Below are positions 46,781 to 56,567 of a DNA stretch of 64,000 nucleotides, in pieces. Location: the NCBI GenBank assembly GCA_963377175.1, contig CAUJNA010001247.1, positions 401,606 to 465,605 on the forward strand, written 5' to 3'. This stretch comes from Effrenium voratum (Eukaryota > Sar > Dinophyceae > Suessiales > Symbiodiniaceae). Position numbers and translations under genes: made by a program. Each line of letters opens with the position of its first letter. Positions within the stretch are counted from its first letter, which is position 1. Under the pieces are notes generated by a model. It saw only the letters and a list, made by a program, of their open reading frames with translations. It was not told where the DNA came from and ran no database searches.

Positions 46781-47337
46781 CAACCGCCGAGCTCGAGAGG
46801 GCCGATCGAAGAATTGCGAAGTTCAAAGATCGGAATTGGGGGAAAGTGTTTACGCTGAGCGTAATCAAACCTCCCAAAGTCGACTCCTACGAGCGGAGCA
46901 CAAAGGCCGACTACCAGAGGAACTGGGACCTTGGGTTGGTCTACCAGAAGGAGCTGCGCATGTCAAGGAAGAACCTGCGCGCTCACCAGCATAATCTTTT
47001 ACGCTGGATGATTTGCGGATCAATTCCCAATGACATCTCAGACGCATGCATCGGGGCGGTGAACTCACTTATGTGTGTATCCTTCATCCTGAGGAGGTTG
47101 CAGCCATTGGTCGGAGAGAAGAATGTTTCGGATCAGTCGTACAAAGTCTGCTTTCGACCGGACAAGTCTGAGTTGAAGGACCTGTGCTGGGAGATCGAGG
47201 CAGCAAGGGATTTCTTGCAGTGTATCGAGATGATCTACAAGTCCACGCTGCCCGCGACGAACATCAACTCCATCAGCTTAGCGCCACACGCAGCCGACAG
47301 GGCTGCTGAGACCAAGATCGGCGCATGGGTCAATTAG
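46702..47337 (+). CDS. Hypothetical protein, unrecognised
   Basis: 211 codons from ATG 46702; ordinary composition without repeats (KVFTLSVIKPPKVDSYERST near residue 50), ending GAWVN-stop. The longest non-repeat plus-strand frame in this part. No domain recognised; ORFs of this kind accompany mobile elements, but that is inference. Confidence 0.5.
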   Translation: MYKDFLSDEPTGASSSRRWRSSEEFMTTAELERADRRIAKFKDRNWGKVFTLSVIKPPKVDSYERSTKADYQRNWDLGLVYQKELRMSRKNLRAHQHNLLRWMICGSIPNDISDACIGAVNSLMCVSFILRRLQPLVGEKNVSDQSYKVCFRPDKSELKDLCWEIEAARDFLQCIEMIYKSTLPATNINSISLAPHAADRAAETKIGAWVN

Positions 47338-47571
47338 CTGAAGGAAATTGAGAAAGAGGCAGTGCAGGGGCATGTGAGGCTTCGATGAGAAAGAACGACT
47401 ACTGCGCCTACAACAAGAAGGACAGGGAACTGGAAAGGTACTCTGACGACTTTGCCGACGGCGAGGAACCAACATGGTGGGTGATGGGCTCGTTGACAGA
47501 CTGAGCCACCGCAGAAGAAGCGGAAATCGTCATCTCATTCTGGGCAAAGACAGCAAACCTCTGGCGGGTCA

Positions 47572-47609
47572 AGTAGTAAGGAACATCAGCTTATCCCACC
47601 CTAATTATT
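47572..47609 (+). repeat. Putative element border motif, copy 1
   Basis: AGTAGTAAGGAAC then CAGCTTAT and ACCCTAATTATTT. It matches 61312-61349 at roughly 33 of 39 positions. In both places it lies upstream of mobile-element coding sequence on the plus strand. Confidence 0.6.
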
Positions 47610-47980
47610 TTGGTTTTTGGGTCCCAAAACCCTGCAAAACAGCCAAACTCTCCATCCAGCTGAACGTTTTTCCGATGTCACCGGTCTTTGTCACCGCTCC
47701 GTTTTTTGTGCAAAAAAGCGCTCAAAACGGCCAACTCCGAAAAGTTCGTTTTTTAAGACGGCAAGTGTGGTGCCTGAGCCTCCAGATTCGCTCGTTTTCT
47801 GCAGAAAACAGGCTCCAGACGCTTACTTTGCTCTGGATTCCGCTTTCAGCCTGGAAAAGCAGGCAAATTCCATCCCGAGCTTGTCACCGTTCGTCACCGC
47901 CTCGTCACCGCTCGCTTTTGGGTCGTGCTGTCTGCCGTCGACACTTCCTCTGAGGTGGGCTGTAAGATAGCGGTATTTTC

Positions 47981-49228
47981 TTGGGCGCAGTCACCACGGC
48001 AGCCCTGGACGCCGCCCTCGCCGGCAAGGCGGACGCAAGCGCGCTGGCCGCCCTGCTCTCCACGGTGGACGGGTTGGACACGCCGCTGGAGGTAGACACC
48101 AAGATAGCAAATGCCCTGCTGGGTCTCGCCACCGAGGCCTTCGTCGCAGCGCAGCTTGCTAGCCGGACGCCAGCATCACGGCGCTCCAGGGGGCCAAGGC
48201 CGACGCGACGCTGCTGGCCTCGTACGCCACGAACGCCGCGCTCTCAGCCAGCGAGACCACGCTCCAGAGCGCCCTCGACGCAATTCTCGCGGAGCTCGCC
48301 GCCCTGCAGCTTTCCGGCAGCGGCGGAGTTGTTAACGCGCCGGCCTGGGCGGGCTTCACAACTTGGGAGCTCGTTCGCGGAAGCAACGTCGTTCGCAACC
48401 TGCGTCTGGAGGCTCCTCTGTCTGCTGCGCTGGCCAACGGCAAGGACGCGCTGAGCATCATGGCCGACTGCTACTCCGTCGCAGCGGCGGACGCGGCCCT
48501 CGTCGGCTGCGCTGCTGGCCTACTACACCTCCTCACAAGTGGACGCGTTGTTGGTCGACTACCAAACGGGCACGGCGCAGGACCAGCGCCATCTCGACCG
48601 CGCTGCTGGCCTACTACACCTCGGCGCAAGTGGACGCCCTGTTGGGAGACTACCGCACGGCAAGCGCGCAGGACACGCAGACGCAGGCCGCCATCGCAGG
48701 CGCGCTGCTGGCGAAGAACCGGGCGGGCTGGAGCAAGCTGCAGATTTCCAACAACAGCGCGGCCTCCAACAGCGGCCCGGAGCTGCGGCTCCTGGGCAAC
48801 CAAAGCGCGCGGGTCTTCCTGGAGCGGGACGGTGGGGCGCACCAGTGTGAGCTCATCATGATCAACGACGAGGCGCTGGTGCAGACGAAGGGCCTCTCGA
48901 CGCAGCTGTCCTTGACCACGAACCAGAGGAACCCCGGCTGCCTCGTGATTGCAGGCAACACGGGCAACGTGGTCTGCAACACGAGCTTCACCAACCTGTC
49001 GGACAGCCGGGTGAAGCCGACGTGGCAGAGCTCCAGCAGCTCTCTTCGACCCCGTGGAGGCCAAGCAGCACAAGCGCCCGGACATGAACAAGGACCTGAG
49101 GCTGGACACGACTTCGCGGGAACGAAGTGGAAGAACCTGACGGGTGGAGCGACGGAGACGGTCACCCTTGACTACTCGCACCTCGAACCTTGCTCAAGCT
49201 CCTTTTTGGGGCAACACAGCTGTTTTTA
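47981..49228 (+). pseudogene. Tail-fibre-like protein with S74-type intramolecular chaperone, frameshifted
   Basis: The N-terminal part has phage-fibre-like Ala/Asp repeats (AALAGKADASALAALL; later AYYTSAQVDALL twice). The middle reads SKLQISNNSAASNSGPEL and a beta-rich block to TGNVVCNTSFTNLSDSRVK. The last motif matches the start of the endosialidase-type chaperone (Peptidase S74; usually xxSDxRLKxN). Sense then moves to another frame (LQQL, FDPVEAKQHKRPDM) and returns near TETVTLDYSHL, the usual end of that domain, with a piece lost between. At least three frame changes make it a pseudogene. Such fibres occur in phages and in algal DNA viruses and elements. Confidence 0.75.
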
Positions 49229-49230
49229 AA

Positions 49231-50045
49231 ATGGAGGCGCTGAGGGACCTGGCCGACGACTTCAACGTGAGGGACCCGCGGAAGCTGTACCGACTTGCAC
49301 GGCAGCGCGACCTCGTGGGCCGAGGGGCCGCTGCAGGCCGACCTCATCAACTTCAGCCAGAACACCCGGGGGAAGACAAGTCGGCCGGGCCACCAAGCGG
49401 GAGCTGACGGGGGACGACGGGAACTTCGTGGTCACGACAGACCTGGGCAACGAGTTCGCCACGCTGGACCGCCGTGCACCGCACGAAGCGGCCCGAGGAC
49501 CGCAACGCCACGGCCGTGGTGGACCGGGGCATCCAGACGCTGAAGAAGGACCTGGCCGCGAGGGTGGCGCGCAAGGGCGGGCAGTGGAGCGACCACTTTG
49601 AGCGGGCGGCCGGGGCCTACAACGCCCGGCCGCACAAGACGGTGTACGGCGCGCCCGAGGACGTGGAGAAGCAGCCGGCCACCGAGTTCCGGCTGCTGCA
49701 GGACAACGCCGACAAGTTCCAGCACAACAATTCACGGACCGGCGCATCAAGGCGGTGGAGGACGCGGGCGCCTTCCGAGCGCCGACAAACGCGGCGAGGA
49801 GCTTCAACCCTCAGTACGGCGACGTGCAGCAGCTGCGGGCCGTGGACTCCATGACCGTCCGGAGCACGGAGGGCCGGGAGACCCTGCTGAAGCTGGCGCT
49901 GCCGGCGCCGCAGGGCAGCGGCAACGCGGCGGGCCGAACAAGACGGGGCAGGCCGGCGGCTGTGAGGCAGCTGGACGACTTTTTGAGGCCACGGACGAGG
50001 ACGTGCGAGGCTACGGCGAGGCTACGGCGGAACCCGCTTCGTTGA
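49231..50045 (+). pseudogene. rve-type integrase, copy 1, frameshifted
   Basis: Starts MEALRDLADDFNVRDPRKLY (49231), then the catalytic core: QADLINFSQNT (first Asp), FVVTTDLGNEF (second Asp), NATAVVDRGIQTLKKDL (third acid region, D where retroviral enzymes have E), then AYNARPHKTVYGAPEDVE. Most of the strand between the first two acids is missing. Frames change near 49385, 49460 and 49735 when compared with copy 2 at 61.4-62.1 kb, which is very similar protein-wise. This class of integrase is used by Polintons, Polinton-like viruses and some virophages. Confidence 0.85.
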
Positions 50046-50364
50046 GGACGACCTGGCAGGAGACCCCGAGGCCGGCGCCCTGACGAGCAACGGCCAGGGT
50101 CCGCCCTCCATCACGGAACGTCTGCGCAGCACGGCCGACGGCGCTCAGGCGGCAGCGGACCTCATAGGCGCAGGAGCAGCAGGGCTCGCAGCCGCGCAGG
50201 CCTTCCGCAGCTGCCCCAGGATGCGCCGCCTCCTGGACGAGGTGGGGCAGCGCGCGCAGGAAGTGGAGCGCGGCGCAGCGCAAGCTCTTCCGGCCTCAGC
50301 AGGGCAGCGAGGACGCGGCCGCGCAGGACGTCCGGCGCCTCCAAGGCCCAGGACAGTCGACTAG
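49986..50364 (+). CDS. Ala-rich open frame downstream of the integrase, unrecognised
   Basis: No ATG; open from a TGA at 49983 to TAG 50362. Contains GPPSITERLRSTADGAQAAA, a small-residue hydrophobic run (ADLIGAGAAGLAAAQAF) that could be a membrane segment, then a charged helix (MRRLLDEVGQRAQEVER). It overlaps the integrase end in another frame. Position suggests an element-encoded structural or membrane protein; inference only. Confidence 0.4.
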
Positions 50365-50584
50365 CCTCCTTTGCGAAAATTGGGGGCATTGCTCAGGCTG
50401 CGTCGGAATTGACTGAAGCCCCTTTTCGGGGAAAAAACATTTTGATCAGGCTCAGGCGGAGTTGCCTGATCCTGGTCGGGCCCTTTTTGGGTTATGGTTT
50501 GGGGTGCTCGGGAAACCAACGGGTTGGGCGAACCAGTATCAAACAAACGGGGCTGGCATGGGCAAACCGTGCGAAAAAAAAAAC

Positions 50585-50641
50585 GTGCGAAACGAGCTAT
50601 TAGCCTAGGCTGCACATAAATATACACCCTAGGCTAATAGC
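50585..50641 (+). repeat. Putative element border with 14-bp perfect hairpin
   Basis: ACGTGCGAAACGAGCTATTA (also at about 61243-61262 as CCGTGCAAAACGAGCTATTA) leads into GCTATTAGCCTAGG, an 18-nt loop, and CCTAGGCTAATAGC at 50628-50641. It closes the fibre-integrase-ORF block on the right. Confidence 0.6.
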
Positions 50642-50812
50642 ATTTTGTGGCGCAAAACCGTGCAAATGTCCCTGGGTTAGGGTTGTGCTCGGGAAACCAA
50701 CGGGTTGGGCGGACCAGTATCAAACTCCAACAGGTTGGGCGAACCACCCAAAGCAGGTCGAAGCTGCCTGACAGGATTTTGAGGAGAGGGGCGAGACACC
50801 TGAGACAGCTGA

Positions 50813-50948
50813 GACACCCACTAAACCACGAACAGGAATGTCTCAGACGTGTCTCAGGTGTCTCAATCTTTGGCTGGCTGCCTTGTCATTGCTGAGACAG
50901 GTCTGAGACACGTTTGAGACACTCCTGTTCGTGGTTTAGTGGGTGTTT
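50813..50948. repeat. Large inverted repeat of GTCTCAG-rich DNA, arms about 44 bp
   Basis: ACACCCACTAAACCACGAAC onward at 50813 is mirrored by GTTCGTGGTTTAGTGGGTGT ending at 50948, with about three mismatches over the arms. The loop (TCTCAATCTTTGGCTGGCTG and on) is shared with the palindrome at 59748-59832. Confidence 0.9.
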
Positions 50949-51182
50949 TACATGTCTCACGTGTCTCACCCATGTCTCGGACCTGTCTCAGGTCTGGCAA
51001 ACCCTCGGCTGGCTGGCTGGGCGTGTCTCTGGGTCCCTGGCGAGCTGTGGGCATGGCCTGACACAGACCGAGAGAAAAAAAAACTCGAAAAAACGTCAGG
51101 CAATGTGGAGAAGAGATGCAACTGCGGTATGTTGTTTTTTCCATCTCTGTGCTCGATCGGGCAAACTGCGCAATGCCCCTTC

Positions 51183-53175
51183 GCCTTTGCAGGGCGGAAA
51201 CTGTGCGACGCCCCTCTCACTTCACAAGGCGGATGAAGCTGTCGTTCAAGTCCTTCTTCCCCTCGGCGTCCTCGAATCAGATCCTCTTGCCGCAAACGGA
51301 CGCGGCCTTGCTGCGGCGCTCCACCACGCCCGCACTCTTCAGCAGGTCGGGGACGTTGAGCTTCACTCGCTTGCCCGGCTACTCCACCTCGTGCTCCTGC
51401 CGCGTCGCTTTGATGAAGGATTCGCAGGCCCCTCCCTACTGTCCGCACTCGAGGCGCCGGGGGCTCTCTCCGTCTTGGTGGACAGGAAGGACTTCACCAA
51501 GTCGCCCACCTCGTCCTTCACCTCCATCTTCAGCAGGGCCAGGCATTTCGTGGGAATCGGGCCGATGGAGCGCATGGGCCTGTCCTTCAAAAGGTGCTTG
51601 TAGACCATGTACAGGATCGCGAAGAAGGAGGGTGTGGTGGATCAAATGGTCCACTGGGACCCACGTCTTCTGGTTGGCTTCTACCGGGTTGTCCGTGAAC
51701 ACCGAGATGCGCTCCACGATCGGGTCTCTGTCGCACGGCGTAGTCGGACACACTTCTTGCACACCTGCAGCCGCATCGTCTGTCCACCTCCCGGATGCTC
51801 ACAAACCTTCTGGCGCGGCAAAGCGCATAGACGGGGGAGGGCGCGTTGGGGTCGCGAATCTTGGAGAACGTGGAGGCATCGATGGTCACCGCATACAAGC
51901 CCAGGATGGAGCCCATCAGATTGCACAGAGTGTCCTTGCCGTTCCGGCCCACACCGCGCGTCCACAGCGTGAGTTCGTAGATCGTCGACGCCCAGTCGTC
52001 CTGGGTCCACGCGCGCAGTACCCCCAGTTCCGGGATGAGGTCGCAAAGCTCGTCGAGCTTCAAGTGGATGTCGGCACTCCCGTCCACGGACTTCTAGAGC
52101 AAGTTCTGTCGCCGGCCTTCCTCCACGCCTGCTCAAACTTGTTCATGACCGGAGTCTCCCACCAAGCGGGCCAGGAATGCGACCACCCAGTGGAGCGGGT
52201 GATCCTCATGGTAGGCCGCACGGGCGTCCACTCCAGCGTTCAAGACCATGCCCTTGAAGTTGAGGAGATGCCGGGTCCCCTCATCATCCAACTCCCCAGT
52301 CGGAGCTGTGTACACAGACCTTCACGAAGGACTGGTTGGAGAACTTCCACTGCGACTTGATTTCCTAGTTGGACAGATCTCGCTGGCACACGACCTGGAC
52401 GATCCACTTGAGCACGTCGGTGGCAGACTTCCCTGTCATGACCCACATCTTCTTTGCCGGGTCGTACCAGCACTTGTGTCCAGTGTCTGAGAGAATATTG
52501 AAGATCTCGCGCACTCGGCACGGCATGCTGACGTGGACCGCGGGTGTCCGCATCACAACCTGGGCGAAAATCCCATGATGCGTTGGCGGGGATGTGAATG
52601 CCTTCATGACGCAAGCGTGGTGCTCCCGCCAGCGGATGTCCTTGCATTCCAGAGTTCCAGAGTGTGCGTGCCCGCGTCCTTGCAGATCACCGCTTCAGCC
52701 GCCTTGAGCGCGCTCTGAACCGAGAGCTGTGGCTTCAGCGTGAAAGCGAACTCTCCCAGCACGGACTTGATCTTGTTGCGCAGCAGGCCCAAATCGCCCT
52801 CGAACTCCAAGAAGAGTCCGTCGTGCTCGTAGGCAAGCACAACCTGTGGACCACGTTCACAACCCTGTCAATGAGCTCCCTCTCCTGCGCGGTGTTCAAA
52901 ACGTAGCAGAGGAGCTCGCGGGGTCCGGCAGTTTCTCAGCCGTTTCAGCACGTCGCGGTTCTTCGAGCAGCCCTCGGCAACCAGAGCTCTCACAGTCCTC
53001 TGAAACTCGAGCGCGTAGTCCATCATCGGAAAGGTCGTCATCTTGTGCGCCGTCACCCAATTCTTGATGCTGCCACCGTAGAGGAGCCTCAGGTAGAGCT
53101 CTTTCGCTGCAGTCCGGTCGGGGTGCGTCTTTGCCAGCACGGCGTCCCGCTCTACCACGAAATTCTTCAATTAAA
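51183..53175 (-). pseudogene. TVpol (family-A-like polymerase) fused to SF3 helicase, truncated and broken
   Basis: Replication protein of the virophage/Polinton-like type. Starts abruptly near 53175 just before polymerase motif B (RTAAKELYLRLLYGG, the R-x3-K-x7-YG pattern at about 53070-53120). Motif C reads YEHDGLFLEF at about 52806-52838. A linker with LLNFKGMVLNA leads to the SF3 helicase: ELTLWTRGVGRNGKDTL (Walker A, about 51920-51970), RARRFVSIREVD (Walker B region), and ISVFTDNPVEANQKTW (motif C region). It ends near 51183 (KRVKLNVPDLLKSAG, then LNDSFIRL). Motif A and everything N-terminal are missing; several frameshifts and in-frame TAG/TGA (for example near 51297 and 51381) show decay. 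It converges on the fibre/integrase genes. Confidence 0.82.
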
Positions 53176-53199
53176 GGACCGGATAACCCCACATGCTAT

Positions 53200-54225
53200 G
53201 TTTTTCCCAAGGATGTGAGTTCAAATGTCCACACACATGTACCGTGCGCCCCTTGTATGGATGCGATTACAGAGCAGGTCTAGCGCGCTTTTTTCATCGC
53301 AGGCGTTGCTAACCTACTGCAGCCCGAGCCGCTAATCAACAAAACAAAGCAAGTTTGAGACATTCTCGAACTTAGTCCATCTTGTTAGATTATTGGCTGC
53401 GCCGCACGTGCATCTCAGGAGGTCATCTTGCAGCTCAGCATCGGAGAAGATCTGGACACTTTCCCAAAGAGAAATAGCACTGTGGTATCCGTTGGACGAT
53501 GAAGTCAAGCTTTTTCAGTCAGATGTCCAGGCTTCTCCGCGGGGAACCTGCAGGGCCTGCCTTCCTGAAAGGTTCCAATGAAGGTGCGCGCTGCGGCTGG
53601 AATGTCGACAGAACGCGGACCGCTCCGCCTACATTGTGAACCCATCAGCAGCGCCGAGGGCTTGGCAGGGCAGCCGTGGAGCAGCTTATCCAACTTGAAG
53701 AAGATGCCCCATGGCTGGCCTTGGATGTTCAAACTCATGGCTGTGAAACAACAAGGCAGTTGGAGACAACCTCAAGAAGCTTGAGCCGTGCGCAAGTGGT
53801 TGTGCTGCAAGCTTGTGGCAGGGCTCATGAACATCGCGGAGACAACTAGCATGCGTTCTGTCACCTCACCCCGCAGACAATTGCGCGAACCTTTTTTGCC
53901 TTTCTTGCTGCGCTGACCTTGGCTCGGGCGCAGCTCATGCCGCACTGACTGTCAGTCCCGGCAGCAATGCTTCGTGCGGACGCGCCGCGTCTGTTTTTCG
54001 CCAGCTGCGTAATGACGACACTGAACAAGCTCGGTAAACTTCTCAATCCGAGTTGCGTGGCTCAAACTGAAGAATCTCGATGCGTGGCTCAACATGCTAT
54101 TTGCAGCAGCTAACGGCCAACATATTGCTTCAAGGTTAGCTACTGGCTTTGCCAAGCAGAGCCACGCTTCAAAGGATTCGGACAACATATCACAGCAGCT
54201 AGTGTCGAACATTGTTTCATGCCTG
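53200..54225. other. No gene recognised
   Basis: Spacer between the mobile-element relic and the protease-like gene. A short direct repeat with TTGCCAAGCAGAGC at about 54150 and 54238 is the only pattern noted. Confidence 0.5.
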
Positions 54226-54227
54226 CT

Positions 54228-56264
54228 CTAGCACTGGTCTTGCCAAGCAGAGCTAGTCTTAAAAGGGGTTGGCACGCTGTCTCGCAGCGCGCGCACTCGC
54301 TTACCGGGAGTCCACTCACTGGCATAGCTCAGAGCAGCAGCCGCCGTCTGCTTGGAGATGATGTGAGAGTACTCATTCTCCGCGTCGGCTTGCATGATGA
54401 CCACTTGGTGGACTTCACCTGGCCGTGCTCGGAGGATCCAATTCACTGCAGACGCAGGGCCTGCTGCTCGGATTTTGCTCCGGAAAGGCAAGAGGGTTTC
54501 AGCGTCGGGCACTGACAAGCAGCAGTCCACCGAGCGCTTGACTCGCATGGCCGATGCAGATTGCGGGTCTTGCTGCAGAGACTCATCATCTGGCAGCTGG
54601 ACTTCGTTGAACACGACGAGCGCTCGCACAGACGGAGCGTCGATCTCCTGAATCGTCAAAGAGCCCAAGTCTGTGTCCACGCGTAAGTCGCGCAAAGCAG
54701 CAACCGGGCAGCCGCCGCCCAGAGAGCAGCGTGGAAGCTCCAGCAACTTCAGATACGACCGCATCGTTCAGGCAGTACCACTTTTGCCCATGCACCAGGT
54801 AAGCCACGTAGTGATCATTTCCATGCCAAACGAAGCCAGTCACTGCATACTGCGCCTGCAACCCAGACACCAAAGCAACACAGAAAGCTTCACCAGCAAG
54901 ACTATGAACAAATGAAACCAAGCTCAACCTCTCTCACAGACACACAGCAGTAAGAAACCCAACACACGCGCACTGATAAAATGACACACAAACACAAAAC
55001 CACCGAAATGCACGCGCGCACAAACGCGCAAACAGGTTGGCGAGCGTATGCACACGCGCACACACGCGCGCAAGAACATGATGCTCGAATCCTTGGACAA
55101 ACAAGCTGCCTTGCCCGGAAAACGTACGTTCACATCGTTCCAGTTCAAGACATCGCCGGGACTTTGCTGCACTCGGAGAATCAGCGCAGACGCGGATGGC
55201 CAAAAGTCATCCACAAAGTGCGCTCGCATGAGCTCGCCGATAGTCGTCCCATTTCTCCCAAGCTGGCCGGGAAAACCACTCAACACGTGGATGCCATCCA
55301 TGTGAGGATAGCTGCCTAGCAGCGTCTAAACTGCAAAAGCAACAATGCGTGGATAAACAGAATGGGTTCCTGCAATTGACAACAAAACCTTTTTGCACTA
55401 GCACGCCCCGCCTTGGCGCTCGTCAGGCTCCATAAACAGTCCCGGGCGCAGCCAGTACATCGGCAGACTCGCCCGGCTGAAAGGCAGCGCAGTCAGTGAG
55501 AAACAGCTGGTGCAACAAGGCTGCAGGGGAAACGTAGTCCCAGTGTCCGTTCTCTCCTGAAAGCTGCAAAAAAAGACGCTGCATGCACGAAGCCAAAGGG
55601 CCTTTGGCCGGCGACTGCCTTGAAACATCTTCACGCAAAGGGCCGCAGCTGTAAAAGCATTGCACTACTGCATTCAAATAATAGCTGCCCAAGTTCCGCA
55701 GCTCTTGGCCGCTGGCCAAGCCGGAGGTGTGCCTTGGGCGACTGCCGTAGTCCAGGCGCCAGGACCACGCAGCCATTCAGCATCTGACTGCAGGGCCAAA
55801 GCTTCCGTGGCAAAGTGCTCCCGCAGCAATGCTTTCGCAGCGTCCAAGACCCCAGCGAAGCCAGGACTGCTCTCCAGCCTGCGTGCTCGAGTTGCCAGAG
55901 CGTTGGTGGCAGGCGTGCCCCGAGCAAAGCCATCGCAGCGCCCTTGCCGCAACCACTGACTAAAGCAGTCCAGCACAGTCCGCAACATGGAGTCGACCAT
56001 CTTGCTGTCGTGCCCGGCAGACGAAGCGGTGGGATCCACTCCCACAACGTCCTTCTCCGAGTTGGCCGCATCTCTCAATGCTTTCCCCGCCGCCGCAAGG
56101 GCAGACAAACCTTCTTGGGCAACGTCCTGCAAGTGCGCCAAGTCGAGCTCAGCCTCTCTCACCAATGCTCGACATGGCCCTCGCACTCGTGAGCCAGCTT
56201 TGCACACGCACGCTCGCCATGCGCCTTTGTGGCGTTCGATCGGCATCTTTGGCCAAGCGAACAC
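54228..56264 (-). CDS. Ubiquitin-specific-protease-like gene with altered catalytic Cys, multi-exon
   Basis: USPs remove ubiquitin using Cys, His and Asp/Asn. Exon 55732 to about 55453 has the Cys box as ELRNLGSYYLNAVVQCFYSC. Family members read NLGNxCYxNA, so the Cys codon TGT is replaced by TAT and one residue is lost. It continues YVSPAALLHQLFL and GESADVL (ADEF-like block). Exon 55315-55110 holds TTIGELMRAHF and SALILRVQQSPGDVLNW (Lx-L-KRF-like strand). Exon 54855 to about 54730 holds the His box GNDHYVAYLVHGQKWYCLND, intact. An upstream helical exon (about 56175-55760) and a downstream segment (54764-54228, another frame) probably belong to the gene; joins there are uncertain. Either an inactive USP or a decaying copy. 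Confidence 0.72.
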
Positions 56265-56567
56265 GTCTCACACAACGATTCTGCCATGCGATCGAACTGC
56301 TCAACATTCTTCTGCAAACTTCTGACAACACTTCTGCAATCTTCTGCCAACTTCTGACAAAACTTCTGCAAAATATAAGTTCGTGACCCTGGACACAAAG
56401 CTTCTGCGAGCCCAATGTCAACATCCAACAGCTTGCCTCACAATGCACCCTGCCTCATGTACTCACAGCTCTGCACTTACACAAGCCTTGTAGACGACCC
56501 TTTAGACATCCGAGAAGTGTGAGTGAGTGTCAGTATGAATGCGAGCGAATGAGTGACAAAATGCTGC

